A DNA stretch of 64,000 nucleotides from Trichomonas vaginalis G3. Lineage: Eukaryota > Parabasalia > Trichomonadida > Trichomonadidae. Location of the stretch: contig NC_067207.1 of assembly GCF_026262505.1 (NCBI RefSeq), positions 13,670,082-13,734,081 of the forward strand. Reading direction: 5' to 3'. The notes beneath the pieces are model-generated. The model was not told the origin of the DNA. It searched no databases and worked only from the letters and a program-made list of their open reading frames with translations. This document shows, one piece after another, positions 29,433 through 39,197 of the stretch (positions are counted from its first letter, which is position 1; the number at the start of each line of letters is the position of its first letter). The position numbers and the translations under genes are program-made.

Positions 29433-29451
29433 TTTTTTTATTTCGTAAGAA

Positions 29452-29724
29452 ATGAGTAACAACGAAGCAGTCAAGAGTCCAGACGATGAATATAAAAAGA
29501 AACTAAACAGAATTAAATCAAAAATATGTTATTACAAAAAGAAGCCACAATGTGGTGGGGTTGAAAACGATAAAGAGAGGAAAGAAATAATCGAAAAATT
29601 AGAAACTTATCGTTCAATCCTTAAACTGAGTGAAGCAAAAATAAAAGAATTTAATAGAATAAATAAATTGATTGGAAGAGATGAATTTAATAAAGATGAA
29701 TTTTTAAACTCTATCCAAATTTAA
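29452..29724 (+). CDS. small coiled-coil Maverick protein
   Basis: 90 codons, highly charged and helical, with heptad-like spacing (KKKLNRIKSKICYYKKK, IEKLETYRSILKLSEAKIKEF). The start follows the typical ATTTTTTTATTTCG motif. It overlaps the stop of the convergent gene at 29,721 by a few bases. Function unknown. Confidence 0.6.
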   Translation: MSNNEAVKSPDDEYKKKLNRIKSKICYYKKKPQCGGVENDKERKEIIEKLETYRSILKLSEAKIKEFNRINKLIGRDEFNKDEFLNSIQI

Positions 29725-29885
29725 TTTTTATTCCTCTTCGACAACATCTCTCTTTCCATCATTACCGCATAACCACATTTTCTCAATTTTAGTGGTTTGT
29801 TATTTTTAACATGTTCTTGCATCATTTTTATCATTTCCTCCCTTGTTATGATTCGTGGTAAATTTTGAGCTTGTGGGGTATTCAT
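29721..29885 (-). CDS. 54-codon Maverick gene, convergent
   Basis: Complete short frame on the minus strand from ATG 29,885 to TAA 29,721, preceded by TTTTTATTTTTATCATAA, the strongest form of the element's start motif. The product is helical and basic (TREEMIKMMQEHVKNN, then Lys/Arg/Met-rich) with one Cys. Its stop overlaps that of the plus-strand gene at 29,452. No family recognised. Confidence 0.5.
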   Translation of the reverse strand: MNTPQAQNLPRIITREEMIKMMQEHVKNNKPLKLRKCGYAVMMEREMLSKRNKN

Positions 29886-29931
29886 TTATGATAAAAATAA
29901 AAATTTGTTATCACTTATTTTATCGTGAAGT

Positions 29932-29959
29932 GACTCAAAGAGTCCGGAGACAAAGTCTC
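29932..29959. repeat. two adjacent mini-hairpins
   Basis: GACTC-AAA-GAGTC (29,932-29,944) and GAGAC-AAA-GTCTC (29,947-29,959), back to back in non-coding AT-rich DNA upstream of the HNH cassette. Same stem and loop size as those in polB. Confidence 0.75.
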
Positions 29960-29983
29960 ATGTTTTTAGGTTATTCAATAATT

Positions 29984-30211
29984 AATTATTTTTGAAGAAC
30001 TGAAGGTGCTACCATGCTACCATGTGCTACCAGGTCATTTAACTTCTCTGAAAATTACTGACAACACGACATTTTGACAACAACACAGGAGGAAGGTAGT
30101 TATGAATTATTTTTGAAGAACTGAAGGTGCTACCATGCTACCATGTGCTACCAGGTCATTTAACTTCTCTGAAAATTACTGACAACACGACATTTTGACA
30201 ACAACACAGGA
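29984..30211 (+). repeat. 121-bp direct repeat, two copies, left border of HNH cassette
   Basis: Copies at 29,984-30,090 and 30,105-30,211 are nearly identical. Each runs from AATTATTTTTGAAGAACTG through CTACCATGCTACCATGTG to GACATTTTGACAAC. The same sequence is found inverted at 33,412-33,515, so the interval with the HNH gene and primase-helicase is bracketed by inverted copies. The GACAAC core recurs in VLE-2 at 59.8 and 60.9 kb. Confidence 0.85.
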
Positions 30212-30215
30212 AATA

Positions 30216-30302
30216 AACTTCTTCTTCGTAAATGTTTTTGTCATGACTTCTTCTTCGTAAATGTTTTTGTCATGACTTCTTCTTCGTAAATGTTTTTGTC
30301 AT
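30216..30302 (+). repeat. 29-bp tandem repeat, three units
   Basis: Three consecutive units of CTTCTTCTTCGTAAATG followed by TTTTTGTCATGA. Closely related to the CGATGAAGTC repeats of VLE-2 (60-61.97 kb) read on the other strand, tying the cargo zones of the two elements together. Confidence 0.85.
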
Positions 30303-30358
30303 GAATTTTCCCGAAATAAACATATATTTTAGTTTTTTAAAAAAATATATTTTATTTT

Positions 30359-30372
30359 GTATGTAAAGACAG
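30359..30372 (+). promoter_or_regulatory. shared cargo-gene leader GTATGTAAAGACAG
   Basis: Immediately precedes the HNH ATG after a TTTTATTTT tract. The same 14-base leader (GTATGTAARRACAG) precedes the KilA-N gene at 34,568 and the VLE-2 genes at 58,357 and 59,060, with a partial form at 61,700. It differs from the start motif of the other Maverick genes. Confidence 0.6.
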
Positions 30373-30957
30373 ATGTACGCTGAACTTGTTGGTCAAGATG
30401 TATGGAAAGAATGTTTACAAGATGAAGAGTATGAAATTCACTGTTCTGAGCCTTTTGAAATAAGGAAGAAAGAAACCAAGAGAATTATACATGAATATAA
30501 CAGAGGAATAGGTTATATTTGTGTAACATTAAACCTCAAAAAGTACCAAAAACATGTTCTCATAGCTACTCATTTTATTTCCAATCCGAACAATTTACCG
30601 TGTGTGGACCATATAAACCATCAAAGAGACGACAACAGAATCTCAAACCTTCGTTGGTGTTCTAGATCTGAAAACAATAGAAATAAAAGCAAGTATGGTG
30701 ATATAGTTTATGAGTTCGTTGATGAAATATCTGACGAAGCAATTGAAATAAACTCTTATGGAAAGCATGACTTAGAGTTCTACTACTATGTTGAGAATGA
30801 GGACGCATTCTATTACTATACAGGAGTTAACTATAGAAAAATGCATGTTTGTTTCCTAAAATCAGGAATTGCATATGTTACTTTGACGGATACTGAAGGA
30901 AAGAAAGTTCAAGTTCGTTTAAACGTTTTCAAGAGGTTATATGATATTCAGTTTTGA
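30373..30957 (+). CDS. NUMOD4-like/HNH homing-type endonuclease
   Basis: 194 codons, whole. The N-terminal 45 residues resemble NUMOD4 (DVWKECLQDEEYEIHCSE). The HNH core is CVDHINHQRDDNRISNLRW (about residues 77-95) followed by CSRSENNRNKSK. The C-terminal half is aromatic and beta-rich (LEFYYYVENEDAFYYYTG). It cuts DNA at a specific site and is typical of selfish cargo. It is a clear homologue of the VLE-2 gene at 62,214-62,798 (same length, over half the residues alike), showing exchange between the two element types. Confidence 0.88.
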   Translation: MYAELVGQDVWKECLQDEEYEIHCSEPFEIRKKETKRIIHEYNRGIGYICVTLNLKKYQKHVLIATHFISNPNNLPCVDHINHQRDDNRISNLRWCSRSENNRNKSKYGDIVYEFVDEISDEAIEINSYGKHDLEFYYYVENEDAFYYYTGVNYRKMHVCFLKSGIAYVTLTDTEGKKVQVRLNVFKRLYDIQF

Positions 30958-31038
30958 ACCATGAATTTTCATGAATTTCCTTAAGACAGAAAAATAAAGT
31001 TAGTTATTAATTATTTTTATTTTTTTATTCCTATATAA

Positions 31039-33361
31039 ATGACAGCAACAAACAACAACAGCAACTATATCGTTTCTGATGAAAATATCATTGATTCATT
31101 AGCTGAGGAATTAGTTGTGGCAGAAACTAAAACCCTCAACGAAAGAATTGGTGAAAACAAGATTGATTTACATAACTACCTCAAACACGATGGAGGAAGA
31201 GGAAGGAAAACTGGTATGGCTTTATTAGTAAATAAAATTTCAAATTTAACGATTATAGATGTTGATATCAATAAATCATACAATGATGAACTTAAAGAAA
31301 CAGTTAGAAAAGACATTTTATCAAAACTTTCGGATAAAGATGTTATCGTTAAAACCGCTTCAGGAGGTCTTCACATTTATTGCAACACTAATTTCTTCTA
31401 TTCAACCTCGAACAGAATGATTAAATGTTATTCCTGCAATGATTATGATATTGATATAATGACTTCAATGGATGATTCAAAGCGTTCATTAGTGGTTATG
31501 GCTGATTCAAGAGTTCGCAAGAATGCAACAGAACCAATCAAAACATACTCATTCATTCGTGGAAGTTATGATTCAACATTAACTAGAACAGTAAACGATA
31601 TATTAAATGATTTGAATATTAAGGTAAGAGTTGAACAGAAGAACGAAGAAATAAAGAGTATAATGAATGAAAACAAAGATGTAAACATTGATGATAAACT
31701 AGCTCAAAGCATAGTTGATGGCATCTGTGATTTTGAAGTACATAATGACGGTGGAAACATGAATTTAGAAAAAGAAGTTACATTATTCACACTGTTTCAA
31801 GCTATTAATTCGTTACCTAATCATTTAATTAATGAAGCATACGATAACGTTTATAACTTCTGCAATTTAACTGAAAATGCAAAAAGTAATTTTGAAAAAG
31901 CACGTAATAGATATGCACATTTAATGACTTCTCCATTTGTTTTAGTGAAGATTCTAAAACTATATCAAAAGGAATATTATGATGAATATGTTTTACCTTT
32001 ATTACGTAAGCCAAAAATAACATTTGATATCAAACTTGACGACTCGTTTTTGATAACAGATATTAGACGCAAGGCTGAAAATCATCAGTATAAAAACAGT
32101 TCTGAAGTAATTGAGGATTTATCACGTGTAATCCGTTTTGTAGATTGTGGAAATAAATATTTCATTCAGAAAGATTACAACATACACGACAAAATGAATC
32201 AAATATCATTTGTTCTTCAATCAAACATGAAAGAGTCACTCAAAATGATTAAATTATTTAAAGAAGAAGGTAAAACATAAAACAGCATGGGATGTACTAC
32301 TAAATCAATTGTCTTCATTAACCGTTAAGGGTGTTTGCTTTAAATCTGATTCCCCCGATGTTTTCTCAACGTTTCAAGGTTATAAATACAACGTTCTCGA
32401 AAAACCAGATTACTCAAAAATTGAGATGTTTATGAATTTCATTAAAGAAGCATTTGTGATAATAACATGAAGTGTATAAATACCTTCTCGCTGGATTGCA
32501 TCAATGATTCAACATCCCGGAATCAAGAATGAAACAGCAATTATTTTGAAAGGACTTCAGGGAACAGGTAAAAACAGATTTACAGACATTATTTCTGAAC
32601 TCCTCGCTGGTTATTCATGTAAAAACATTACCGAAATAAGTGAGCTAACGGGTAATTTCAATTCAGTAGTTGAAAATAAAATGTTTCTTGTACTTAATGA
32701 ACTCAAGAATGTGGGTGAAGACAGACTCGCAAACTTCAACGCTTTGAAATCAATTATTACGGATAATGAGATAAGAATTAATGAAAAGAATCAACCCAGA
32801 AGAACTGCTCAGAACGTTGCAAACTTCATTTTCGTAACTAACAACGTCTACCCTGTCAAAATTGAAGTTGGAGACAGAAGATACGTAGTTTTAAGAGTTA
32901 ATGGTAAATTCAAGGGTCAATTTGATTACTTCAAGAATTTAATGGATTCATGCACAAAGGAATTTTATGATAATTTACTGACGTATTTTATGCAATATAA
33001 CCTTTCATCATTTAATGTACGAATCATACCGATGACTGAAGCCAAACAAGATTTAATTGAATTATCTTCAAATCCTTTAGATGTATGGATAAATACACAT
33101 TATGATGAATTGTGTGCAGGTATGACGTGTGAAAATGCTCTATTCTGCAAACCATCAGACATGAAAGACAAAAACTTTCAAATGAGTATTAAGGATAAAT
33201 GTGATAGGAAACATAGAAGAATAGACGGTAAACAAACATGGTATTATGTTTTGAAAGAAGAAATGAAAGGATTATATAAACAGGTTGAACCAAACGATAA
33301 TGAGGAATCATTTACTGATGATGAAATACCTGTAAATGAGCCGCTAAGCGGCGAGACCTGA
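31039..33361 (+). pseudogene. primase-polymerase plus SF3 helicase gene (broken)
   Basis: About 770 codons, broken about once or twice. The N-terminal block has prim-pol features (LTIIDVDINKS, VKTASGGLHIYC, YDIDIMTSMDDSKRSLVV). The C-terminal block is a D5-type SF3 helicase with Walker A LQGTGKNRFTD, Walker B-type FLVLNELKN and NFIFVTNNVYP. It would prime and unwind the Maverick DNA. It lies inside the inverted-repeat-bracketed interval 29.98-33.5 kb. It ends in an in-frame hairpin pair (33,340-33,367). Confidence 0.8.
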
Positions 33362-33367
33362 AGGTCT
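33340..33367. repeat. mini-hairpin pair at the end of the primase-helicase gene
   Basis: GCCGC-TAA-GCGGC (33,340-33,352) and AGACC-TGAA-GGTCT (33,354-33,367). The first supplies the last residues of the helicase frame, and the stop falls in the second. Stem sequences repeat those in polB. Confidence 0.75.
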
Positions 33368-33411
33368 AGCTTTATAAAGTATGATTGGAATTTATTTTTG
33401 AATAACCCATG

Positions 33412-33515
33412 ATGTTGTCAAAATGTCGTGTTGTCACACTTTTTCAGAGAAGTTAAATGACCTGGTAGCACATGGTAGCATGGTAGCACCTTCAGTTCTT
33501 CAATAATTAATTATT
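33412..33515 (-). repeat. inverted copy of the 121-bp border repeat
   Basis: Reverse complement of 29,984-30,090 from GAAGAACTGAAGGTGCTACC through the GACAACACGACATTTTG core, with only a few differences. Together with the left copies it brackets a 3.5-kb interval. AATTAATTATT lies outside both ends. Confidence 0.8.
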
Positions 33516-33573
33516 TTTGAATAATTGGGAAATAAATTTACGTCAAATATGCAATTTATAAAATCTTATGTCG

Positions 33574-33652
33574 ACAGGCTACGTAGCACAGTGGTCTAAG
33601 GTGGTGTTATGGAGGGGTCAAGGTCTGTGGTTCGAACCGCGACAGCGCCGTA
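33574..33652 (+). tRNA. tRNA-like sequence with intact A and B boxes (degenerate)
   Basis: TAGCACAGTGG matches the Pol III A box consensus exactly and GGTTCGAACC the B box, 55 bases apart. The stretch GTGGTCTAAGG resembles the D-arm of tRNA-Leu. The acceptor ends pair only over GGC/GCC, and the anticodon and T stems are poor, so a working tRNA is unlikely. A tRNA-derived SINE head or tRNA pseudogene is more likely. It lies between the inverted repeat and the KilA-N gene. Confidence 0.35.
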
Positions 33653-33902
33653 TTTTCTTATTTTCTTTGTTTGTCTTGTTTGTCGTGAATAAAAAGTGTC
33701 ATAAAAGTGCTCTATCTTCCACGGGAATAAATAAAAAATTTACTTTATTTCTTCTTTATTTCTTCTTTATTTTTTGTTCCCGTGAAGAAGGGTTTTGCTG
33801 TTTTTTCTCAGCCGAAATCAATGATTTTTTCATTTTTGGAATCCTTAGTGAATGAGGAATCTTTTCTCTCGTGGAAGCTTTGACCAAAAATAAATGGTTC
33901 AT
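33653..33902. other. AT-rich gap without genes
   Basis: About 250 bases of T-rich sequence between the tRNA-like sequence and the 3' end of the KilA-N gene. No credible frame, motif or hairpin family member seen. Confidence 0.5.
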
Positions 33903-34568
33903 TTACTCACAATATTTTTGTACAAAACGACCCCAAACTTTTAACTTCTTTTCTGCAGCTTCAAATGCTATCTTAGCGAGTTCATATTCTCTAAATTCTC
34001 TCTTTAAATCTTCTTGTTCCCATTGGTCTAGTTCGTATGGAGAATCTCTATAACCATAATATATCTCACGTTCATGTTCTAATTGTTTTTCACACATTTT
34101 TCCAACTTCTTCTTCGAACAAAGGTTTAGCATTCTCCACTGTATCTTCGAGTTCTTCTTCATCTAACTTCTCATGAACTTTCTTGTCTATGGAGTCCATA
34201 ATATCTTTGACATAAAATGCATACTTTACAGAGCACCATTCAGCAACAAAATGAACGAGGTCAGGATGTATGTAAATACCTTTGAATTCATTCATAACGC
34301 CCTTAGTAAGCTCATAAAATGCTCGTTTTGAGGTTGAGCCACTTTTGGCTCCACCGTATTCGTTCAACCAAAACTCAAGAATTTCCTGCATTTTAGTACT
34401 ATTGAGAAATCTGTTTAAATGGTTTAACTTTCCTGCTTCTCTTGCCATCTTTGTTGCATTAATGTAACCATCCTTGTCTCTACGTAAGACTTCAATACCG
34501 TTATAAGTGCCTTTTGTGAATGTTTCACCATTAGATTTGTTCGTGAACGTCTGTGCTTCGACCGACAT
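33903..34568 (-). CDS. KilA-N domain protein (Maverick cargo)
   Basis: 221 codons from ATG 34,568, chosen because it matches the start of the VLE-2 homologue at 61,700 (MSVEAQTF versus MTVEAKTF) and follows the shared leader. KilA-N DNA-binding domain: GTYNGIEVLRRDKDGYINAT (residues 20-39), the KMAREAGKLNHLNRFL helix, then VHFVAEWCSVKYAFYVKDIMD. The C-terminal 85 residues are charged and helical. KilA-N proteins bind DNA in many large viruses and phages. The C-terminal half is almost identical to the VLE-2 protein, indicating recent transfer. Confidence 0.9.
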   Translation of the reverse strand: MSVEAQTFTNKSNGETFTKGTYNGIEVLRRDKDGYINATKMAREAGKLNHLNRFLNSTKMQEILEFWLNEYGGAKSGSTSKRAFYELTKGVMNEFKGIYIHPDLVHFVAEWCSVKYAFYVKDIMDSIDKKVHEKLDEEELEDTVENAKPLFEEEVGKMCEKQLEHEREIYYGYRDSPYELDQWEQEDLKREFREYELAKIAFEAAEKKLKVWGRFVQKYCE

Positions 34569-34570
34569 TA

Positions 34571-34584
34571 CTGTTCTTACATAC
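34571..34584 (-). promoter_or_regulatory. shared leader GTATGTAAGAACAG before KilA-N
   Basis: On the minus strand, 2 bases before the preferred KilA-N ATG and after a long TTTTTTATTTT tract. Identical to the leader at 59,064-59,077 and one base different from 30,359-30,372 and 58,360-58,373. Confidence 0.6.
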
Positions 34585-34647
34585 AAAATAAAAAAATAAA
34601 TAAAAATAATTTTAAAACTAATGAAATTAATTATTTTTGGACTGAAT

Positions 34648-35949
34648 TCATTGAACTCTATACCATGCGAATACAGTCATAAATGGTGGCATGTAATCTT
34701 TACTTTGTCCCGTTGTTTGTGTATATCCTGAAACGCGATGTGTATGGTTTCCTTCTCCCTGAGTGTCACTCCAGTAACAATTTATGGCAAATTTAACATC
34801 ATCTTTAACATCATATCCTTTACCTTTTGTCATTCCTGACCAATCCCAATATCTATGCTTATGCCAACCTGCTTGAGATGTACTTAAATCTATGTAGTGA
34901 CTGTGTGCAGGTAAATTTTCACCCGTAATTGTTTTACTTCCCCCTGTTTCCTTTGAAGAGTTTGCACAATACAAAAACCTGTCGACTATTTGTTCCCATG
35001 CACCAACACCAAACATTGCTTGAGGACCTCTCACATCCATAGATGTATAAATAGAACCTACTGGGTTCATTAAATCAAACATATGAGATATTATAGGATT
35101 GTCTCTTTTGAACTTAAAATATAGTGTAACTATTTCGGGTTTCTTCTGGTTTGTGTCAGAATATTTTTTATAATATAATCTTATGTTTTCAGGGTATGTA
35201 AAATCTTGACTATAATATTTTATTTTGTCATCTTCATAATAGTATACTATTCTCGTTTTTTCTATTGCATTATATCTTTTATATCTATAATAATCTAAAT
35301 ATAATGTTTGCTTTTTTGGGTCTACACGTGCGTCAACACCATAGTCATAATAATATGGTGCTGGAGCTACGTTAGACAATGTCATATCTGTCATATCTGT
35401 CATTTCATAAACTCTTAAATATTTCTTTTGTTCGTCTCCATATAAGTTTAAGTAGCAGTTGTTGTCTAATGGAACTTTAACTTGTGTGCCATTATTCTTT
35501 ATATAGCCTACATACATTTCATTGTTATTTTTCGGAATGAGTTTATACCGTATACCATTTCTTAAGGACTGTACAAACTCCCATCTAAAATATTTGTTTT
35601 CTTCATAGACGGAAAAGTCACCAGCAATAGTTTCAATATTTTTTGTTCCAACTAAACTTTGGTATATTTCGTTAACATATTCCTTATCTGCCTTCTTTGC
35701 TAACTCATCGTTAACATATTCCTTATCTGCCTTCTTTGCTAACTCATCGTTAACAAATGATATATCTGCTTTAAGGTCTAAACATTCTGAAACCCATCCT
35801 GTATCAGCTTTAGTTTTAAGAATCTTCGATGTCCGTTCATGATACCATTCAACCCTTTCTATAATTTTATTATCTTTTTCATTAACATATTCCTTATCTG
35901 CCTTCTTTGCTAACTCATCGTTAACATATTCCTTATCTGCTTTCTTCAT
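34648..35949 (-). CDS. phage-like tail-fibre/collar protein
   Basis: 433 codons, looks whole. The N-terminus holds at least four near-identical KKADKEYVNDELA units, a trimeric coiled-coil pattern of fibre shafts. The C-terminal 150 residues match the phage fibre/baseplate collar layout: NPVGSIYTSMD, FGVGAWEQIVDRFLYC, GGSKTITGENLPAHSHYID, then His-rich NHTHRVSG and PPFMTVFAWYR. It would be a receptor-binding spike on a Maverick virion. Its start codon overlaps the stop of the upstream gene (TAATG at 35,951-35,947). Confidence 0.85.
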   Translation of the reverse strand: MKKADKEYVNDELAKKADKEYVNEKDNKIIERVEWYHERTSKILKTKADTGWVSECLDLKADISFVNDELAKKADKEYVNDELAKKADKEYVNEIYQSLVGTKNIETIAGDFSVYEENKYFRWEFVQSLRNGIRYKLIPKNNNEMYVGYIKNNGTQVKVPLDNNCYLNLYGDEQKKYLRVYEMTDMTDMTLSNVAPAPYYYDYGVDARVDPKKQTLYLDYYRYKRYNAIEKTRIVYYYEDDKIKYYSQDFTYPENIRLYYKKYSDTNQKKPEIVTLYFKFKRDNPIISHMFDLMNPVGSIYTSMDVRGPQAMFGVGAWEQIVDRFLYCANSSKETGGSKTITGENLPAHSHYIDLSTSQAGWHKHRYWDWSGMTKGKGYDVKDDVKFAINCYWSDTQGEGNHTHRVSGYTQTTGQSKDYMPPFMTVFAWYRVQ

Positions 35950-36280
35950 TATGTCATTAGGAAACCTTTTATGAATTCCTCATTTAAATTAAATCTTCCA
36001 ATCTTCAAAACTTTAGGAAATGCATTTAATGCGTAATATCTTTGTTCTTCTGGTGGAATTGATGTTATATCATCCGTTATTCCTTTAATTTTTGAATTCA
36101 TAAATAAAATTTCTTTTATATTTGATATCACTGCACCACCTTTGCAAACGAATTCGAAATGGTCATTTTTCAATACTATCTCAAATCTCCATATTTCAAC
36201 ATTTGCGTTTGTTCTGCCGTCTTTGAATTATATGCATATATGGCGTATGTAATGGTCTGTGGTTGCTGTTGTTTAATCAT
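35949..36280 (-). pseudogene. broken gene upstream of the fibre
   Basis: About 110 codons with one break. Gln-rich start (MIKQQQPQT), then a mixed alpha/beta block (NDHFEFVCKGGAVISNIKEI). The TAATG overlap with the fibre gene suggests the two were made together, perhaps as a base or attachment domain for the fibre. ATG 36,280 lies beside TTTAAATCGTAATAA. No family recognised. Confidence 0.5.
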
Positions 36281-36303
36281 TTATTACGATTTAAAATAAA
36301 TAT

Positions 36304-37032
36304 TTAATCTGTTATCTCATCAGCTATTTTTTCTATTTGAAATTGCCATAATATTTCATTCATAAATTCTAAATCACAATCAAATAGGTCAGTTATTCTA
36401 AATTTAATATTTGATAAATCTTTTGAATGAAGAATAAATGAATTCCCGGATAATTGAACGGATATGATAAAGAAAATATGTTTAAGTTGATGGATAAAAT
36501 GTTTTGTATTGATGGGTAAGAGTTAGGGTCTAATGTTTGATGTGAAATCTCATTGGGGTATTAACTTATCACATTTGATTAAAATGAAATTAGAACCAGT
36601 GTCAGAATACAAAACATCCCAACATCTTTTTCAAAATTTAATATCCCCAACAATGAACGAAGACGAGGAGTACAAAATTTAATTTTCAGCGGAAATTTAA
36701 TAAGGTTATTTATTTCATCAAGTTCAAAAAGTTTATCGGGTTTTGATTTAAAATTTTCTTCATACCATACGATAAATGATTCATTTAAATAACTTAAAAT
36801 CATGTTAATACCCATTTCGTTATCACATTATTTATATACATATCATACGTTTTTAGGTCTACGACCCCCGCTATGCGGCTCATGGTCATCTTTAATAAAT
36901 GAGATATAATCTGAAGGTCTAAAAGAATGGGATTAAATTTACCACTCACAGAAACGAGAGTAACATTATAAATTCCGCTAACTGTTAAATTTAATTCACA
37001 GTTATTATTCGAAATATATTGATAATTGACAT
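36304..37032 (-). pseudogene. broken beta-rich Maverick gene
   Basis: About 240 codons, several breaks. The N-terminal part shows a jelly-roll-like strand pattern (CELNLTVSGIYNVTLVSVSG); a mini-hairpin pair (36,856-36,878) lies in frame within it. The C-terminal part contains the helix IVWYEENFKSKPDKLF. Divergent from the gene at 37,054 with only 21 bases between starts. A minor capsid protein is possible but unproven. Confidence 0.45.
36856..36878. repeat. mini-hairpin pair inside a Maverick gene
   Basis: GGTC-TAC-GACC (36,856-36,866) followed by CCGC-TAT-GCGG (36,868-36,878). The local minus-strand frame stays open through both. Same stem sequences as the polB cluster (GGTC/GACC and GCCGC/GCGGC types) with different loops. 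Confidence 0.7.
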
Positions 37033-37053
37033 TTTTTTATTACGATTAAAAAT

Positions 37054-37528
37054 ATGGTAAAGCGTTATTTTCCAGTGATAAATAAAACTAGAATAAGATT
37101 ACCTCAAGAATTCATAAATTCAACGAATAAGAATTCATTCATGTTATAAATTTTAGTGTTTTCAGAAAATATGAGTCGATGTCATATTCATCATCAGGTT
37201 ATATTTCACTTCATTCAAATTTAGTTCAATCAAACCATATAATGACCATTTCATAAGATTTTCAGATGGTATTAAAAATGTAATTGAGAGATTAAAATAT
37301 GAACAGATTGACAATATCGAATTTTTGGAATTTTGGTTTAAATATCCCGATGGAAAAAAGATTGAAGTTAAAGATAAAGCTGATACTATAACAAAAACAA
37401 TTACAATGACCGATCCGGATAGTGGGGAACAAAAAAATAAACAAACGATAGAAACTGGTGAAAGGTCAATTATTATCGATTATGATTCAAAGGATTATTA
37501 TTCGATAATGTTAATGCTTGAATATTAA
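37054..37528 (+). pseudogene. broken Maverick structural-type gene
   Basis: About 160 codons with a few breaks. Starts MVKRYFPVINKTRIRLPQEF, and the C-terminal 65 residues are beta-rich with TITKTITMTDPDSGEQ. Composition fits a small jelly-roll (penton-type) protein, and its location near fibre and capsid genes agrees; this is inference. It overlaps the 3' end of the convergent gene at 37,525 by a few bases. Confidence 0.4.
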
Positions 37529-38225
37529 ATAGCCTTAACAAAGAATTTTTCAAGTGATATTTTATATTCATCAACTATTTTATTATAAATATCATTATAT
37601 GTTAAATGAAGTTCAGTTGTTGTTCCGTTCTTTGATATCTTAATTGTGCTAATATCCTTTATAGGATTTATTTTTGCAACTGTTCCGCAGCATGAAACTC
37701 ATCATCTATGAAAAATTGAATCTTCACGTCTGAATCTTGAACATCACAAAGAATGGCGATAATGTGAATTAATGATTCATAAGGTAAAATAATTAAACCG
37801 GATTGGTCAATTAAATTTATTATTGAATCATAATTATCAGTTATGATATCACGGTAAATTTTCATTAATTCAGAATTAATGTCTATTTTATATGGCGCAT
37901 TGCGACTGTAATCGTAGATTCCTGGGTTCTCGATGTTTGATGAAAGAGGTGGGGGGTATGTTGGATAAGTGGGAATTTCAACAGGTTCTTTACCAGGTTC
38001 AGATAAAATGATTGGGTCTCCATTCTCATGGTTTTCTTCATTCTCCTCATTCTTCGGTAAGTCACGAGTTAATAAATTTGGTTGAGTTGCTGACCTTGTT
38101 AATTCAGGACTAACATTAACTTTAACATTTTGAATAATTCGTGATTTATCATCATTTACGTTATAACCAACCGTAATCTCTGCTTTTGCGTTAGTGTTCT
38201 TTTGACTAGTGAAACGTCTTCTCAT
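37525..38225 (-). pseudogene. Maverick gene, largely open, broken near its 3' part
   Basis: About 230 codons. Basic start (MRRRFTSQK), a short beta block, then a disordered Glu/Pro-rich middle (PTYPTYPPPLSSN), then a helical/hydrophobic domain (ELMKIYRDIITDNYDSIINLID). About one break. First gene of a minus-strand set with 38,258, 39,198 and the capsid gene, probably virion parts. ATG 38,225 follows TTTTTTTATTCGAATATAA. Confidence 0.55.
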
Positions 38226-38257
38226 TTATATTCGAATAAAAAAATATATTTAAACTT

Positions 38258-39157
38258 TTATTTTGCTGGAACTTTTGAATCTATTATTTCCTGTATTTGT
38301 TCATGAAGTTGATTTTTAGCATTTTCATCGAAATTAATAGACCGAATATATTCATTAATTGCATTCTTATAATCATCTGATTTCTCAAATTTTCTTTTAT
38401 CTGATTCCTTAACTAAATCATAAGTTAAACCTCGTTGCTGATATAATGGTTTCTTAATTAAATCTTTGAATGCTTGAGATAAAGCACCTGATGCAATTCT
38501 TGCTACTATAATTGGTTGGAATTGCTGTTTAAGTTCATCTTTAACATTTGCGAAAACTGGATCGAATAAAGCAACTTTAAAGAATTTCTTAGCTGGAATT
38601 TCAGGTCTTAAATTTGCATATTGACCATCAAACTGGTTAGAATATCGTGGTAATCCATCCGGTCCCTCTTCAATAGCATTTAATTCTTCATTGAAGTAAG
38701 AATATGGATTATGACGGTATGAATTAATTGGACCATTTTCACCTTCTCCAATGTATTGTTTAACAGCTTTTCCATTTTCATCAAATTGCATAGGATAATG
38801 TTCATTATATGCTTTACGTTTAGGATAATCCGTCATTGTTAATTTATACCCATTTATGACTTTAATATTTCCTTGACCATCAGTAACGAAAACTTCATTT
38901 ATTCCATCAGGTTTTCCATTTGGACCCGTAATGTCTGCTTCGTGTGCTTCCCAATTTGGTCCGTGACGTTTGGCATATGCTTGAGCTTCTGGTAATGTTA
39001 AAACGTTTCTCATTTGTTTAACATCCTTTTGAAGACCGGCAACAATGTGGACTAATTCTTTCATTCCGTCTGGAACTTTCATAGTTCTATTATATGCACC
39101 CTTTTTGTTTGTTCCTTGTTTTAATGGAACCTGTAGAAGATTTGCAATTTCTGTCAT
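38258..39157 (-). CDS. Maverick virion-type protein, unknown
   Basis: 299 codons, whole. N-terminal 80 residues basic and helical ([17 protein letters not shown]). The middle holds a beta-rich domain with [20 protein letters not shown] and [18 protein letters not shown], and the last 90 residues form charged helices. It lies between the ATPase and the 38,225 gene, in the morphogenesis block. No protease or other catalytic motif was recognised. Confidence 0.7.
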   Translation of the reverse strand: MTEIANLLQVPLKQGTNKKGAYNRTMKVPDGMKELVHIVAGLQKDVKQMRNVLTLPEAQAYAKRHGPNWEAHEADITGPNGKPDGINEVFVTDGQGNIKVINGYKLTMTDYPKRKAYNEHYPMQFDENGKAVKQYIGEGENGPINSYRHNPYSYFNEELNAIEEGPDGLPRYSNQFDGQYANLRPEIPAKKFFKVALFDPVFANVKDELKQQFQPIIVARIASGALSQAFKDLIKKPLYQQRGLTYDLVKESDKRKFEKSDDYKNAINEYIRSINFDENAKNQLHEQIQEIIDSKVPAK

Positions 39158-39197
39158 GTTTAATTATAAATAAAAAATAAAAATTAATTATAAAAAG

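Noticed and set aside
30359-30372. GTATGT...ACAG as a spliceosomal intron before the HNH start codon
   Set aside because: Only 14 bases long, shorter than any plausible intron, and it lies before the start codon; kept as a leader motif instead.
33574-33652. Functional tRNA-Leu
   Set aside because: Acceptor and anticodon stems do not close; only the Pol III boxes are convincing.
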